64,000 nucleotides of DNA. Origin: Tellurirhabdus rosea (GTDB lineage: Bacteria; Bacteroidota; Bacteroidia; Cytophagales; Spirosomataceae). The translations under genes and the position numbers were made by a program. Under the pieces are notes generated by a model that was not told the origin of the DNA, did not search any database, and saw only the letters and a list, made by a program, of their open reading frames with translations. The stretch covers positions 4,350,501 through 4,414,500 of the forward strand of contig NZ_CP111085.1 of NCBI RefSeq assembly GCF_026278345.1. Reading direction: 5' to 3'. Positions 34,075 to 44,222 of this stretch are shown here, piece after piece. The stretch's first letter is position 1; every line of letters starts with the position of its first letter.

Positions 34075-35436
34075 TTAGTAACCCGGGTTCTGGGCGTTTT
34101 TCAGGGCGGGGTTGCGCTGGAGTTCTCCCTGCGGAATGGGCCAGAGTTCGAACCGGCTGTTCCAGTTGGGATACAGGGCCGTCATTACCGTCTGGGCGCG
34201 TCCGGTCCGGACCAGATCGTACCACCGGTGTCCTTCAAAGGCCAGTTCGTAGACCCGTTCCTGCTCGATGACCCGCAGCATATCCGCCTGGGTCAGCGTG
34301 CCGATAATGGGCGCACCCGCCCGGTTCCGCAGCACGTTGATGTCGGCGGCGGCGCTGGTGGCTCCGGAAAGTTTGTTCTGCTGCGCCCGGGCTTCGGCCC
34401 GGATGAGGTACATCTCGGCGAGGCGGAAAATAACGATGTTGTTGTTATCGGCCGTGCCGGTCCCGTATTTCCGGACCGTCCAGCCGTTGTCGCTCCCGCG
34501 GAGTTGCTGGGGGTCAAAGGAGATGGTGCCCGACCGGGTGCCGGATTCAGCCGAAATCAGCTGCGGCACCAACGGGTTCGAGGGAATCACTTCGCGCCGC
34601 CCGACAAACAGGTTGTTCAGGCCAAAATTGCTGGTTCCGGGATCATCGGTCAGGCTGTAGCCTACTTCCAGAATAGACTCCCGCGTGAAATCCTTTTGGA
34701 TAATGGTCTCATAGTCCGCCTCCAGGGAGTACACTCCGGAGTTGATCACCTGACTGGCGAACTGCTCAGCCTGCGTCCAGTTTTTGGCGTAGAGGTAATA
34801 GCGGGCCAGCGCCGCCCGGACGGTGTTTTTCGAAGCAAAGGCGCTGTTGGTCGAACGTTCGGGCAGATCCGTCAGCGCCGCCTGATAATCCTGGAGGACG
34901 GAGGCGAGCACCGTCGCCCGGGCCGTCCGGGGTACGTTCCGGTTGGCGTTCTGGTCGGTGGTGGTAACCAGGGGAATGTCGCCGTAGGTGTAGGTCCCGA
35001 TGAAATTGGAGAAACCGCGCAGAAAGCGCATTTCGGCCGTCACCTGCTTGCTGGTACTGCTCGGCAGCGAGGTGATGGACGGAAGCCGTTCCAGCACGAA
35101 GTTGGTCACGTAGATGGTCCGGTACAAAGCGCCCCAGAGCGCGGCGACCGCACCGTTGGCGGCGGTCAGCTGCTTGGTGCCCAGTTCCTGATAATCGGTG
35201 AAGGTGCCATTGTGCTGGATGTAATCAGCCGAAAAATCCCCGGCAATGACCATCGGGGAGGCGATCGAGCGAAGCGCGCTGTAGGCCCCGAGCCGGGCGG
35301 GTTCCACGTCGGCAACTTCGTTGAGCACCAGAGCGTCCACCAGCAGATCGACGGGTTTAGGTTCGAGAACCGACTCGCAGGCGGTAAATCCCCCCGTCAG
35401 CAGGGCAATGAGTGTATATTTTTTTAATCGATTCAT
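34075..35436 (-). CDS. SusD/RagB-family surface nutrient-binding lipoprotein
   Basis: The 453-residue protein has a lipoprotein signal ending GGFTAC (Cys20). A SusD-like N-terminal part (about 25-210) is followed by the RagB/SusD domain. Typical marks are ALWGALYRTIYVTNFVLERL, RFLRGFSNFIGTYTYGDIPLV, FRLAEMYLIRAEARAQ and RGHRWYDLVRT-like FEGHRWYDLVRTGR. It should close over the barrel of the SusC protein encoded six bases upstream. With the protease in the operon, peptide or protein ligands are more likely than glycans. Confidence 0.93.
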   Translation of the reverse strand: MNRLKKYTLIALLTGGFTACESVLEPKPVDLLVDALVLNEVADVEPARLGAYSALRSIASPMVIAGDFSADYIQHNGTFTDYQELGTKQLTAANGAVAALWGALYRTIYVTNFVLERLPSITSLPSSTSKQVTAEMRFLRGFSNFIGTYTYGDIPLVTTTDQNANRNVPRTARATVLASVLQDYQAALTDLPERSTNSAFASKNTVRAALARYYLYAKNWTQAEQFASQVINSGVYSLEADYETIIQKDFTRESILEVGYSLTDDPGTSNFGLNNLFVGRREVIPSNPLVPQLISAESGTRSGTISFDPQQLRGSDNGWTVRKYGTGTADNNNIVIFRLAEMYLIRAEARAQQNKLSGATSAAADINVLRNRAGAPIIGTLTQADMLRVIEQERVYELAFEGHRWYDLVRTGRAQTVMTALYPNWNSRFELWPIPQGELQRNPALKNAQNPGY

Positions 35437-35442
35437 AAATTG

Positions 35443-38400
35443 TCAGAAAGTAAGCGTTACGCCGGCCGTGAGGTATTTCACCTGCGGTAACGTGAAGAAA
35501 TCAATGCCCTGGGCCGTGGTGGAACCATCGAGGGTGCTCACTTCCGGGTCCGGACCCGAATACCGTGTCAGCGTGTACAGGTTGGTGCCGGAAACGTAGA
35601 CGCGGGCGTTGCTGAGCCGGAACCGTTCGATGTACCGGCGGGGTACGCTATAGCCCAGCACGACGTTCCGCAGGCGCAAATACGACCCGTCTTCGATAAA
35701 ACGGCTGCTGTGGTAGTTGTTGTACGTGTTCTGGTAGACGTACCGCGGAACGCTGGTGATGTCGCCCGGCTTCTGCCACCGTTCGAGGGCTTTGCGCGAC
35801 TGGTTGTCCTGCAGGTTGGCCCCGGTATTGACCAGCGTTACATCCGAAAAATTCAGAATCTTGTTGCCGTAAGAGCCTTGCAGGAAGAAGCTCAGCTCGA
35901 AGCCTTTGAACGAGATGCGATTGGTCAGGCCGCCGAACAGCAGGGGCTGGGCGTTACCCAGAATCTGCCCGTCGTCCGGCGAGATGCGGCCATCCTGGTT
36001 TTTATCCTCGTAGATGGCGTCGCCCGTGGCCGGGTCCACCCCGAGGAACTTCAAACCCCAGAAAGTACCGAGCGGCTGGCCGGGCAGCACGACGTTGGTG
36101 GAACTGACGCCGTTGCCGTCGTAACCCCGGAAAAGCGGCTCGGCGCTGGCCAGTTCCACCACTTTGTTGCGGTTGTGCGACAGGTTCAGGTCCGTCTGCC
36201 AGCGGAAGCCGGTGCGGTTGCCGCTGGTCCGGTCGATGTTGACCGTCGAAAGCGTAAATTCCAGGCCGCGGTTCGAGACCTTCCCGATGTTGCCCTGAAC
36301 AGCCCCGAAGCCGGTGGTCAGCGGAATGGGTTCGGCAAACAGCAGGCGGTCGGTCAGGTTGTCGTAGGCGTCCACCGAAGCGCTGATCCGGCCGTTGAAG
36401 AAAGCCACATCGACGCCCACGTTGGCCTCCCGGGTGCGTTCCCATTGCAGGCTGGCATTGGGCAGGGCGGCCGGACCCAGACCCGTCGAGCCGCTGTAGG
36501 TCGCCGCGGCCCAGGTGCCCAGAAACTGAAAGTCGCCAATCCGCTCGTTCCCCGTAAAGCCGTAGCTGGCCCGCAGTTTCAGGTCATTGAGAAACGATAC
36601 ATTTTTCAGAAATTCTTCCTGCGACAGCCGCCAGCCGACCGAGGCAGAAGGGAAGGTGCCGAACTGACGGCTGCGGCCAAAGCGCGATGAACCGTCGTAA
36701 CGGGCCGTCAGGGTCAGCAGGTAGCGGTCGTCGTAGTCATAACGCAGTTCGCCGAAGGTGGAGAAGAGGCCGCTCCGGACAACACTCGCAGATCCCTGGT
36801 CCACAATCCCGGCCGAGGTGATGTACGTGAAGTCGTCGCTGGGGAAAAGCCGTCCCTGCACGCTGCCCGAACGTTCCTGCCGTTGCAGTACTTCCAGCCC
36901 CAGCAGGGCGTTGAAGCGGTGTTTTTCCCGCAGAATGTAGTTGTACGTCAGCGTATTCGTGTTGATCAGGGTCGAGTAGTTGCCCGTGATGAAAACCCCG
37001 TAGCCTTTGCCGCCCACGCTTTCCAGAAACCCGCCGATGGCCGTCGCCGACGACTCAAACTGGTCTTCCGTCACGTTGTTGAAATCAATGCTGACCTTCG
37101 ACCGCAGCCGCAGATTCTGCAGGATTTCGTATTCCGCAAACAGACCGCCCAGGATTTTGACCGTGTACGTGTCGAAACGCGGCAGAAGGGCCTGCGCCAC
37201 CGGGTTGAAGTTGGGAAAACCGGCGTAGTTCGGGTCGCTGGGTCCGTAGAGCTGGCCCTGTTCGTTGTAGGGCGAATAATAGGGCAGACTTTTGACGGCT
37301 CCGGAGTAAACCCCGTCGAGGAAGTTGTCGCCTTTCACCCGCTGGTTGAGCGTGCGCGACAGCGTCAGGTTGGTGCCAAACGACAGCTTGGAGGTCATTT
37401 TATGGTCGAAGTTCAGCGTACCGGCAAAACGGGTGAAGCGGTTGTTGAGCTGAACGCCCTCTTCATCCCGGTAGCTGCCGCTCAGGTAGAACCGCGTGCG
37501 GTCATTGCCGCCGCTGGCCGAAGCCTGATACTGCTGGAAAATGCCCTGCCGCAGAATGGCGTCCACCCAGTCCGTTTTGATGCCGTCGGTCACGCCGCGC
37601 ACCAGACCCAGCTTGTCGGGGTCCTGTCCGGCATTGGTAACGGCCTCCCGCTGCAGGGTCAGCAGTTCGGTGGAGTTGAGCAGGCTGGGACGCTTGATGA
37701 TGTCCACGAAACCCCGCTGCACATCCGCCGTGAACGTGGTGCGCTGGTTGTTCTTGCCTTTTTTGGTGTTGATCAGCACCACCCCGTTGGCGGCCCGCGA
37801 CCCGTACTGGGCTTTGGCCGAAGCGTCCTTGAGGATTTGGATGGATTCAATGTCGCTGGGATTGAGCAGCGAAAAGGCGTTGTCGTTCTGCCCGCCAAAG
37901 TCCCGGCTCGACAGCTGGCCGTCTTCCACCGGAACGCCGTCCACGATGAACAGCGGGCGGTTGGAGGCCGAAATGGAGGTGCTGCCCCGAACCCGCACCG
38001 TGATGCCGCCCCCCGGCGTACCCGACGACTGGGTCACCTGCACGCCCGCGGCCTGCCCCTGTAGCGCCTGGTCGAAGCTGTTGATGGGGATATCCCGGAA
38101 TTTTTCGGGCGAGACCTGCACCACCGAGCCGGTGATGTCTTTCTTCTGTACGGTATTATACCCCGTTACCACCACCTGGGCGAGTTCGTTGACCGATTCC
38201 TGCATCTGCACGTTGATCGTCGAGCGGTTGCCGACGGTGACGGTCTGCGAGACCAGCCCGATGGAGGTGAAAACCAACACGGCCCTGTCGCCCGGTACGG
38301 TGATGCTGTAGTTGCCGTTGGCGTCGGTGCTGACACCGTTGGTAGTGCCCTGAACCACGACGCTGACGCCCGGAATGGTGCTGTTGTCCTGCGTAGACGT

Positions 38401-38496
38401 CACCCGCCCGGACACGCGCCGATCCTGGGCCTGCAGAAGCCCCGGTAACGTCAGCAGCACAAGAAATAGGGTAAGATAGGAGTAATGATTCTTCAT
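35443..38496 (-). CDS. SusC/RagA-family TonB-dependent outer-membrane transporter
   Basis: The 1017-residue protein has a signal peptide (1-23). A CarboxypepD_reg-like domain (about 25-110, RVSGRVTSTQDNSTIPGVSV) comes next, then the plug domain (about 115-235, VVVTGYNTVQKKDITGSV and NPSDIESIQILKDASAKAQYG). A 22-strand type barrel ends in LTAGVTLTF. It imports bound ligand with TonB/ExbBD energy. It heads a five-gene operon: SusC, SusD, two lipoproteins, protease. It diverges from a second SusC gene across 237 bases. Confidence 0.94.
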   Translation of the reverse strand: MKNHYSYLTLFLVLLTLPGLLQAQDRRVSGRVTSTQDNSTIPGVSVVVQGTTNGVSTDANGNYSITVPGDRAVLVFTSIGLVSQTVTVGNRSTINVQMQESVNELAQVVVTGYNTVQKKDITGSVVQVSPEKFRDIPINSFDQALQGQAAGVQVTQSSGTPGGGITVRVRGSTSISASNRPLFIVDGVPVEDGQLSSRDFGGQNDNAFSLLNPSDIESIQILKDASAKAQYGSRAANGVVLINTKKGKNNQRTTFTADVQRGFVDIIKRPSLLNSTELLTLQREAVTNAGQDPDKLGLVRGVTDGIKTDWVDAILRQGIFQQYQASASGGNDRTRFYLSGSYRDEEGVQLNNRFTRFAGTLNFDHKMTSKLSFGTNLTLSRTLNQRVKGDNFLDGVYSGAVKSLPYYSPYNEQGQLYGPSDPNYAGFPNFNPVAQALLPRFDTYTVKILGGLFAEYEILQNLRLRSKVSIDFNNVTEDQFESSATAIGGFLESVGGKGYGVFITGNYSTLINTNTLTYNYILREKHRFNALLGLEVLQRQERSGSVQGRLFPSDDFTYITSAGIVDQGSASVVRSGLFSTFGELRYDYDDRYLLTLTARYDGSSRFGRSRQFGTFPSASVGWRLSQEEFLKNVSFLNDLKLRASYGFTGNERIGDFQFLGTWAAATYSGSTGLGPAALPNASLQWERTREANVGVDVAFFNGRISASVDAYDNLTDRLLFAEPIPLTTGFGAVQGNIGKVSNRGLEFTLSTVNIDRTSGNRTGFRWQTDLNLSHNRNKVVELASAEPLFRGYDGNGVSSTNVVLPGQPLGTFWGLKFLGVDPATGDAIYEDKNQDGRISPDDGQILGNAQPLLFGGLTNRISFKGFELSFFLQGSYGNKILNFSDVTLVNTGANLQDNQSRKALERWQKPGDITSVPRYVYQNTYNNYHSSRFIEDGSYLRLRNVVLGYSVPRRYIERFRLSNARVYVSGTNLYTLTRYSGPDPEVSTLDGSTTAQGIDFFTLPQVKYLTAGVTLTF

Positions 38497-38733
38497 GAAG
38501 GAAAGATACAGAAGAACAACCGGCTATCGACGATTGCAATTAAAGAATGCAAAATTGGATAAAAGTAAAGAAAGCGAAATATCAGCACACATCAAAGTGA
38601 CAATACGGGTAAAATAGGCATTTTGTGGCATAATTAAATGGCAATTTGTTGACAATCCGACTTATTAATTTTTAATTAAGCTTTCTGACAAAATAAAGTG
38701 CTTCCCTATCCATCTAATTTAATCCATTGTCAA
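38497..38733. promoter_or_regulatory. Divergent promoter region between two SusCD operons
   Basis: This AT-rich 237-base gap lies between two SusC start codons and must carry both promoters and any operator. No exact TAnnTTTG box is seen, which may mean an alternative sigma factor or activator. No sigma/anti-sigma pair is encoded beside either operon. Confidence 0.6.
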
Positions 38734-41700
38734 ATGAAAAGAATTCTACGCTATGGCCTGCTGATGCTGACAATCCTGACAGCACTTGGGGCGCATGCAC
38801 AAACAAGAGCGGTGACCGGCCGTGTCACTTCATCCGATGACGGAAGTTCCCTGCCGGGTGTGTCGGTAACGGTGCTTGGCAGTACTCAGGGAACGCTGAC
38901 CGATGAGTCCGGCAATTACCGCATCAACGCCGCCGACGACGCAACGCTTGTCTTCAGCTTTATCGGCTTTGCCTCGCTGGAAGAGAAGGTCAATAACCGC
39001 TCCGTAATCAATGTGGCCCTGAAAGCGGACATCCGCAACCTGAATGAAGTCATCGTGACGGGGTACGGCCAGCAGATCAAGCGGGAATTAACGGGGAATA
39101 TTGCCAAAATCCGCCCGGCAGATATCCAGGACCAGCCCGTGACTTCGCTCGACCAGGCGATTCAGGGAAAGGCCGCCGGGGTGCAGGTCAACGCAGGCAG
39201 CGGCAAACTCGGCCAGGGCATTCAGGTGCGCGTCCGGGGCCAGTCTTCCGTATCGGCCTCCAACCAGCCGCTGTACGTCGTGGACGGGATTCCGGTGACG
39301 ACCGAAAACCTCGCCTTGTCGGGCGGGAACACCAACCCGTTGTCGGACATCAACCCGCAGGACATTGAATCCATCGAAATTCTGAAAGATGCCAGCGCGG
39401 GAGCCATCTACGGTGCCCGGGCGGCCAACGGGGTGGTGCTCATCACCACGCGGCGCGGAAAGGCCGGTCGGACCAATGTCAATTTCGGAGCGCAGTACGG
39501 GGCCAGCACCCCCACCAAAAAGGTTGATTTCCTGAATACCGAACAATACGTCAACTTCTACCGGCAGGCGGCGGCCAATTCGGACCGCATTGATGAACTG
39601 GACCCGAAGGACCCGGATTCGTACACTTCGTACATGGAGCAGTTCTTTGAAACGCAGGGCCTCGGAACCTTCGGCACCCAAAATCAGGCCAGCACGGACT
39701 GGGGCGCGCTGGCGTTTCAGGACGCGCCTTTCCAGCAGTACGACCTGAACGTCAACGGTGGCAACGAAAAGACGACGTTTTACCTCTCGGGCCAGATTCT
39801 GGACCAGAAAGGCATTCTGATCGGCAACGCCCTGCAACGCTACTCGGGCCGCATCAACCTCGATCACCGGATTTCGAACCGGGTGCGCATCGGCTTCAAT
39901 ACCGGCCTGAGCCGCACGCTGAACGAGCGGATTTCGGGCGACCGGCAGTTTGATAACCCGATGCAGATGGTGGCCCTGCCGCCGATGACGCCGGCCACCG
40001 ATCCCCAGACCGGACTGCCGGTTGGTATGCCGCCGGGCGACATCAGCATTCCGGTTTACTACAACCCGCTGATCAACATCGGAAACGCCTATTACAACAC
40101 CACGGTGTACCGCAACATCAGCAGCCTCTACGGCCAGCTCGACATCCTGAAGGGCCTGACATTCCGTTCGGAGTTCGGTCTGGACGTGCTCAACCAGCAG
40201 GAGGAACTGTACTACAACAGCAAGACGCAGCGGAACTTCAACGCTCCGCAGGGCCTGGGCCAGAACCGCTACGTTCGGGTGGAAAACTACAACACCAACA
40301 ATTTCTTCCTCTACAACACGGGCTTCGGCCGCCACGCCCTCGACGCCACCCTGGGTATGTCGTACCAGCAGTCGCTGGATAAGCGGAACTACATCGAAGG
40401 ACAGGATTTCCCGTCGGACGCCTACCGCATGATCATCAGCGCGGCCCGCAAAACGGATGGAAACTCGACCCAGGCGGATTTCCGCTTTGTCTCGTATTTC
40501 GCCCGTGCCAACTACAAATTTGCCGACCGGTATCTGCTGGGCGTAAGCGCCCGCGTGGACGGCTCGTCGCGTTTCGGGCAGGACAGCCGCTACGGGTTCT
40601 TCCCGGCCGTTTCGGCAGGCTGGGTGCTGTCCGAGGAGGATTTCCTGAAAAACAACGGAACCATCAGCTTCCTGAAAGTCCGTTCGAGCTACGGCCGGAC
40701 GGGGAATGCCGACATCCAGAACGCCGCCAACACCGCGACGCTGAATTTCCCGCAGCTGGGCCTGTTTACGGGCGATGCCGGTTATGCCGCCCTGCCCGGT
40801 CAGCGGCCTTCCCAACTGGCTAACCCGGACCTGCGCTGGGAGCAGACCGACCAGTTTGACATCGGCGTTGACTTTGGTCTGCTCAACAACCGGATCAACG
40901 GGGAAATTGACTACTACAACAAACAAACCTCCGGCCTGCTGCTGAACGTAAACGTGCCCGGCACGACGGGCTTCGCGACGCAGTTCAAGAACGTCGGTAA
41001 GCTGGAGAACAAAGGCTTTGAATTTGTGCTGAATACCGAAAACCTGACCGGTGCCCTGCGCTGGTCGACGAGCCTCAACTTCTCGACCAACCGCAATAAG
41101 ATCACCGACCTGCAGGACCAGGTCATCGAGGGCGGTCTAAGCTCCATGAGCCGGGCCGTGGAAGGCCAGCCGCTGGGCGTGTTCTTTACGGCGGAATACG
41201 CCGGGGTGGACCCCGCCAACGGCGATGCTCTGTGGTTTAAGAATACGGCCAATCCGGACGGCTCCGTGGACCGCACGACGACCAACCGCTACAACCAGGC
41301 GCAGCGCGTGGTGGTCGGCAACCCGCTGCCGAAGTGGCAGGGTGGCGTCACCAATACGCTGAGCTACAAAGGGCTGAGCCTGAGTGTCTTCTTCAACGGC
41401 GTATTCGGCAACAAGATCAACTTCTACGGCGTGGGTCGCTTCTCGTCGGCGAACGGCCGTTTTGAAGACAACCAGACGGTCGACCAGCTGGCCGCCTGGA
41501 CGCCGCAGAACCCCAATACCAACGTGCCCGAGGCCCGGCTGTTCTTCAACAATGGAGCTCAGCCGTCGAGCCGCTTTATTCTGGATGGCTCCTACGTTCG
41601 TCTTCGCAACGTAACGCTGGCTTACCAATTGCCGAAAGCCCTCATCAACCGCGTGAAGCTCAACAATGTCCGGCTGTTTGTGACGGGGCAGAACCTGCTG

Positions 41701-41835
41701 ACGTTTACGAACTATGCGGGCTGGGATCCGGAAGTGAACGCCGACGATATTGTCACCAACATTGCGCTTGGCTATGATTTCTACACGGCTCCGCAGGCGC
41801 GGACCATCACGGGAGGCATCAACATTGGTTTCTAA
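38734..41835 (+). CDS. SusC/RagA-family TonB-dependent outer-membrane transporter
   Basis: The 1033-residue protein has a signal peptide (1-23, ending GAHAQ). A CarboxypepD_reg-like domain (about 24-110, AVTGRVTSSDDGSSLPGVSV) is followed by the plug domain (VIVTGYGQQIKRELTGNIA and NPQDIESIEILKDASAGAIYG). A large barrel closes with TITGGINIGF. It works with the SusD encoded 27 bases downstream. The ATG at 38734 is chosen; the GTG-led extension to 38698 would precede the signal peptide. It is only moderately similar to the divergent SusC, so the two likely take different ligands. Confidence 0.94.
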   Translation: MKRILRYGLLMLTILTALGAHAQTRAVTGRVTSSDDGSSLPGVSVTVLGSTQGTLTDESGNYRINAADDATLVFSFIGFASLEEKVNNRSVINVALKADIRNLNEVIVTGYGQQIKRELTGNIAKIRPADIQDQPVTSLDQAIQGKAAGVQVNAGSGKLGQGIQVRVRGQSSVSASNQPLYVVDGIPVTTENLALSGGNTNPLSDINPQDIESIEILKDASAGAIYGARAANGVVLITTRRGKAGRTNVNFGAQYGASTPTKKVDFLNTEQYVNFYRQAAANSDRIDELDPKDPDSYTSYMEQFFETQGLGTFGTQNQASTDWGALAFQDAPFQQYDLNVNGGNEKTTFYLSGQILDQKGILIGNALQRYSGRINLDHRISNRVRIGFNTGLSRTLNERISGDRQFDNPMQMVALPPMTPATDPQTGLPVGMPPGDISIPVYYNPLINIGNAYYNTTVYRNISSLYGQLDILKGLTFRSEFGLDVLNQQEELYYNSKTQRNFNAPQGLGQNRYVRVENYNTNNFFLYNTGFGRHALDATLGMSYQQSLDKRNYIEGQDFPSDAYRMIISAARKTDGNSTQADFRFVSYFARANYKFADRYLLGVSARVDGSSRFGQDSRYGFFPAVSAGWVLSEEDFLKNNGTISFLKVRSSYGRTGNADIQNAANTATLNFPQLGLFTGDAGYAALPGQRPSQLANPDLRWEQTDQFDIGVDFGLLNNRINGEIDYYNKQTSGLLLNVNVPGTTGFATQFKNVGKLENKGFEFVLNTENLTGALRWSTSLNFSTNRNKITDLQDQVIEGGLSSMSRAVEGQPLGVFFTAEYAGVDPANGDALWFKNTANPDGSVDRTTTNRYNQAQRVVVGNPLPKWQGGVTNTLSYKGLSLSVFFNGVFGNKINFYGVGRFSSANGRFEDNQTVDQLAAWTPQNPNTNVPEARLFFNNGAQPSSRFILDGSYVRLRNVTLAYQLPKALINRVKLNNVRLFVTGQNLLTFTNYAGWDPEVNADDIVTNIALGYDFYTAPQARTITGGINIGF

Positions 41836-41862
41836 TTTTCCGGACAAACGAACTTTAGCATT

Positions 41863-43206
41863 ATGAATAAATCCATCAAAATCCTGTTGCTGGCCGGCGC
41901 TACCACGTTTCTGGTGACGGCCTGCGACAGCCGGCTGGACGTACAGCCAACCCAGAGTATTGAAGCCGGCACGGCCCTGGCTACCGAACAGGACGTACAG
42001 ATTACCCTCACCGGGACGTACGACGGCATCTCCGATGTCAATGTCTACGGCGGCGGCATCCAGTATATGGGCGACCTGCTGGGCGACGACCGGGACGTAG
42101 TCTTCGGCGGCACCTTTACCACGCTGGACGAAATCTGGCGCAAGTCCATCACCACGTCCAACACGGTGGTTCGTGATTTCTGGCTCGACAGCTACAACGC
42201 CATCAACCGGGCCAACAACGTCCTGAACGCCCTCAGCAAAGTGGGGGAGGCCAACCGGGGCAATATTGAAGGACAGGCCCGTTTCATCCGCGGACTGGTG
42301 TATTTTGACCTCGTTCGCTTCTTCGGAAAAAGCTGGAACGACGGCACCCCGGCCCAGAACCCCGGCGTCCCGCTGGTGCTGACACCGACCAGCGCGGTCA
42401 CGGAAGCCGACAACCGCAAGCGGAATACCGTAGCCGAAGTGTACACCCAGGTCCTCGACGACCTGACCAAAGCCGAGCAACTGCTGCCCGCCCGTCAGAC
42501 CGGGGGGACGGGTTTTGCCACGAAAGGTGCGGCTCAGGCCATTCTGGCCCGGGTGTACCTGCAGCAGGGCAATTTTGCGGCCGCCCGGGACGCCGCCAAC
42601 CGGGTGATTACCTCCGGCCAGTATTCGCTGGCGCCGTCGTATGCCGAAGCGTTTACCGACGCCAGCCCGGAGACGGTGTTCAAGATTATCGTAACCGATC
42701 AGGATGGCGTCAACGACCTGAACACCTATTTTGCCTCCACCACCAACCAGGGCCGGGGCGACGTACGGGTTCAGCAGAAATACCGGCAGCAGTTTGCCGC
42801 GGGTGACGTGCGCGGAACGTTCTTCACCACGACAGGCCAGAATACGTTTACCAACAAGTTCAACGACCGTTTCGGTGATGTTCCGGTGGTGCGTCTGGCC
42901 GAAATGCACCTCATCCGGGCCGAGGCCAACGTCCGGCTGAATGCCGCCGTGGGGGCCACGCCGCTGGCGGATGTAAACGCCATTCGCGCACGGGCGGGCG
43001 CGGCTCCGCTGACAGCCGTAACGCTGGCTTCTGTCCTGACCGAGCGCCGTCTGGAACTGGCTTTCGAAGGCCAGCAGATTCACGACGTAAAACGGACCGG
43101 GGCCAGCGTTGGCAGTACGGCCTTCAGTGCCAATAACCTGATTCTGCCCATCCCGCAGCGGGAAATTGATACCAACAAGGAACTGACTCAGAACCAGGGA
43201 TATTGA
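41863..43206 (+). CDS. SusD/RagB-family surface nutrient-binding lipoprotein
   Basis: The 447-residue protein has a lipoprotein signal ending FLVTAC (Cys22 or near). SusD marks are QDVQITLTGTYDGIS, NAINRANNVLNALSKV, RFIRGLVYFDLVRFFGKSW and VVRLAEMHLIRAEANVRL. LELAFEGQQIHDVKRTG ends the helical core. It is the last gene of the plus-strand operon and precedes a clear terminator. No enzyme is encoded with this pair, so its ligand cannot be inferred. Confidence 0.93.
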   Translation: MNKSIKILLLAGATTFLVTACDSRLDVQPTQSIEAGTALATEQDVQITLTGTYDGISDVNVYGGGIQYMGDLLGDDRDVVFGGTFTTLDEIWRKSITTSNTVVRDFWLDSYNAINRANNVLNALSKVGEANRGNIEGQARFIRGLVYFDLVRFFGKSWNDGTPAQNPGVPLVLTPTSAVTEADNRKRNTVAEVYTQVLDDLTKAEQLLPARQTGGTGFATKGAAQAILARVYLQQGNFAAARDAANRVITSGQYSLAPSYAEAFTDASPETVFKIIVTDQDGVNDLNTYFASTTNQGRGDVRVQQKYRQQFAAGDVRGTFFTTTGQNTFTNKFNDRFGDVPVVRLAEMHLIRAEANVRLNAAVGATPLADVNAIRARAGAAPLTAVTLASVLTERRLELAFEGQQIHDVKRTGASVGSTAFSANNLILPIPQREIDTNKELTQNQGY

Positions 43207-43228
43207 CCCTACACCTGTTTTAAGCATG

Positions 43229-43258
43229 AAGAGCAGCTGGACCTCCGGCTGCTCTTTT
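43229..43258 (+). terminator. Intrinsic terminator after the plus-strand SusCD operon
   Basis: AAGAGCAGC pairs with GCTGCTCTT round a ten-base loop and is followed by T-rich sequence, 22 bases after the SusD stop. Confidence 0.85.
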
Positions 43259-43370
43259 ATTATCAGACAATCCTTCGTTGATGCTCGTGGCTAAGTATCT
43301 GGATTTTTACTTTACCGGGACGCCATTTTTGTCTAACTTATTCGGAGTTTAATCCATAAACAGTTCGCCT

Positions 43371-44222
43371 ATGAGCACATTTTACCAGAAAGTTGCTTTT
43401 ATTACAGGTGCTGCCTCCGGAATCGGTCGTACGGCAGCCCTTCAACTGGCGGCGCGCGGTGCGATGGTAATCGCCACGGACGTGAACGAGTCTGGTGTGG
43501 AAGCCCTCGCCGAAGAAATCCGGCAGCAGGGCGGGAAAGCCGAGTATTTTCGGCTGGACGTGACGGATTATCATGCCGTACGGACGCTCATCCGCTACTG
43601 CGTGAATAATTACAAACGACTGGATTATGCCTTCTGCAACGCCGGAATCGGGGTGGCGGGCGAGGTCCGCGACATTCCCATCGAAGACTGGGAGCGGGTC
43701 CTGAGCGTCAACCTCAACGGCGTCATTTACACCGCTACCGAGGCGTACAAAGTGATGGTCGAGCAGGGGTTCGGTCATATCGTAACGACCGCTTCGCTGG
43801 CGGGCCTGACGTATGCGCCGGTGCTGGTGCCCTACCTGACCACCAAACACGCGGTCGTCGCCTTCTCGCGGGCGCTGCGGCTGGAAGGGAAGGACCTGGG
43901 CGTCCGGGTATCGGCGTTCTGCCCCGGCTACATCTCGACCAATATCTACGAATCATCACTCTACTCCGGCGCCTCGTTTGACGAATTGATGGCGCTGAAT
44001 CAGGTCAAAAAGATTCCGGTGGAGGAGGCCGTCGAGCAGTTGCTGAAAGGCGTAGCCGAGAACCGGGAGCTGATTGTGATGCCGCTGTACGGCAAACTGC
44101 TCTCCTGGATGACCCGATTCTCCTACCCGATTGTCCGCTCGTTCTCCATGCAGGAACTGGCCAGGTTCCGAACCGTCCGGAAAGTACCGATCCGGCAGGG
44201 AGAGACGGTGGAAAATGAATAG
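43371..44222 (+). CDS. Short-chain dehydrogenase/reductase
   Basis: The 283-residue protein has the NAD(P) motif ITGAASGIGR (11-20), the NAG-type CNAGIGVAGE, a catalytic serine in TTASLAG, and YLTTK (Tyr155, Lys159). The Asp of ATDVNE after strand 2 suggests NAD preference. The longer C-terminal part (about 225-283) is basic, as in SDRs that associate with membranes. Substrate unknown. A one-mismatch -7 box is near 43324. The stop is followed directly by hairpin I. Confidence 0.88.
   Translation: MSTFYQKVAFITGAASGIGRTAALQLAARGAMVIATDVNESGVEALAEEIRQQGGKAEYFRLDVTDYHAVRTLIRYCVNNYKRLDYAFCNAGIGVAGEVRDIPIEDWERVLSVNLNGVIYTATEAYKVMVEQGFGHIVTTASLAGLTYAPVLVPYLTTKHAVVAFSRALRLEGKDLGVRVSAFCPGYISTNIYESSLYSGASFDELMALNQVKKIPVEEAVEQLLKGVAENRELIVMPLYGKLLSWMTRFSYPIVRSFSMQELARFRTVRKVPIRQGETVENE

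Noticed and set aside
39088-40926. 612-codon open frame on the minus strand opposite the SusC gene, and a similar 696-codon frame at 41137-43227
   Set aside because: Both are antisense to well-supported SusC/SusD genes, have no recognisable domain, and reflect GC-rich third positions of the real genes.
41887-43206. Phase-variable shuffling of SusC/SusD genes
   Set aside because: No inverted repeats flank the genes and no site-specific recombinase lies in the window.
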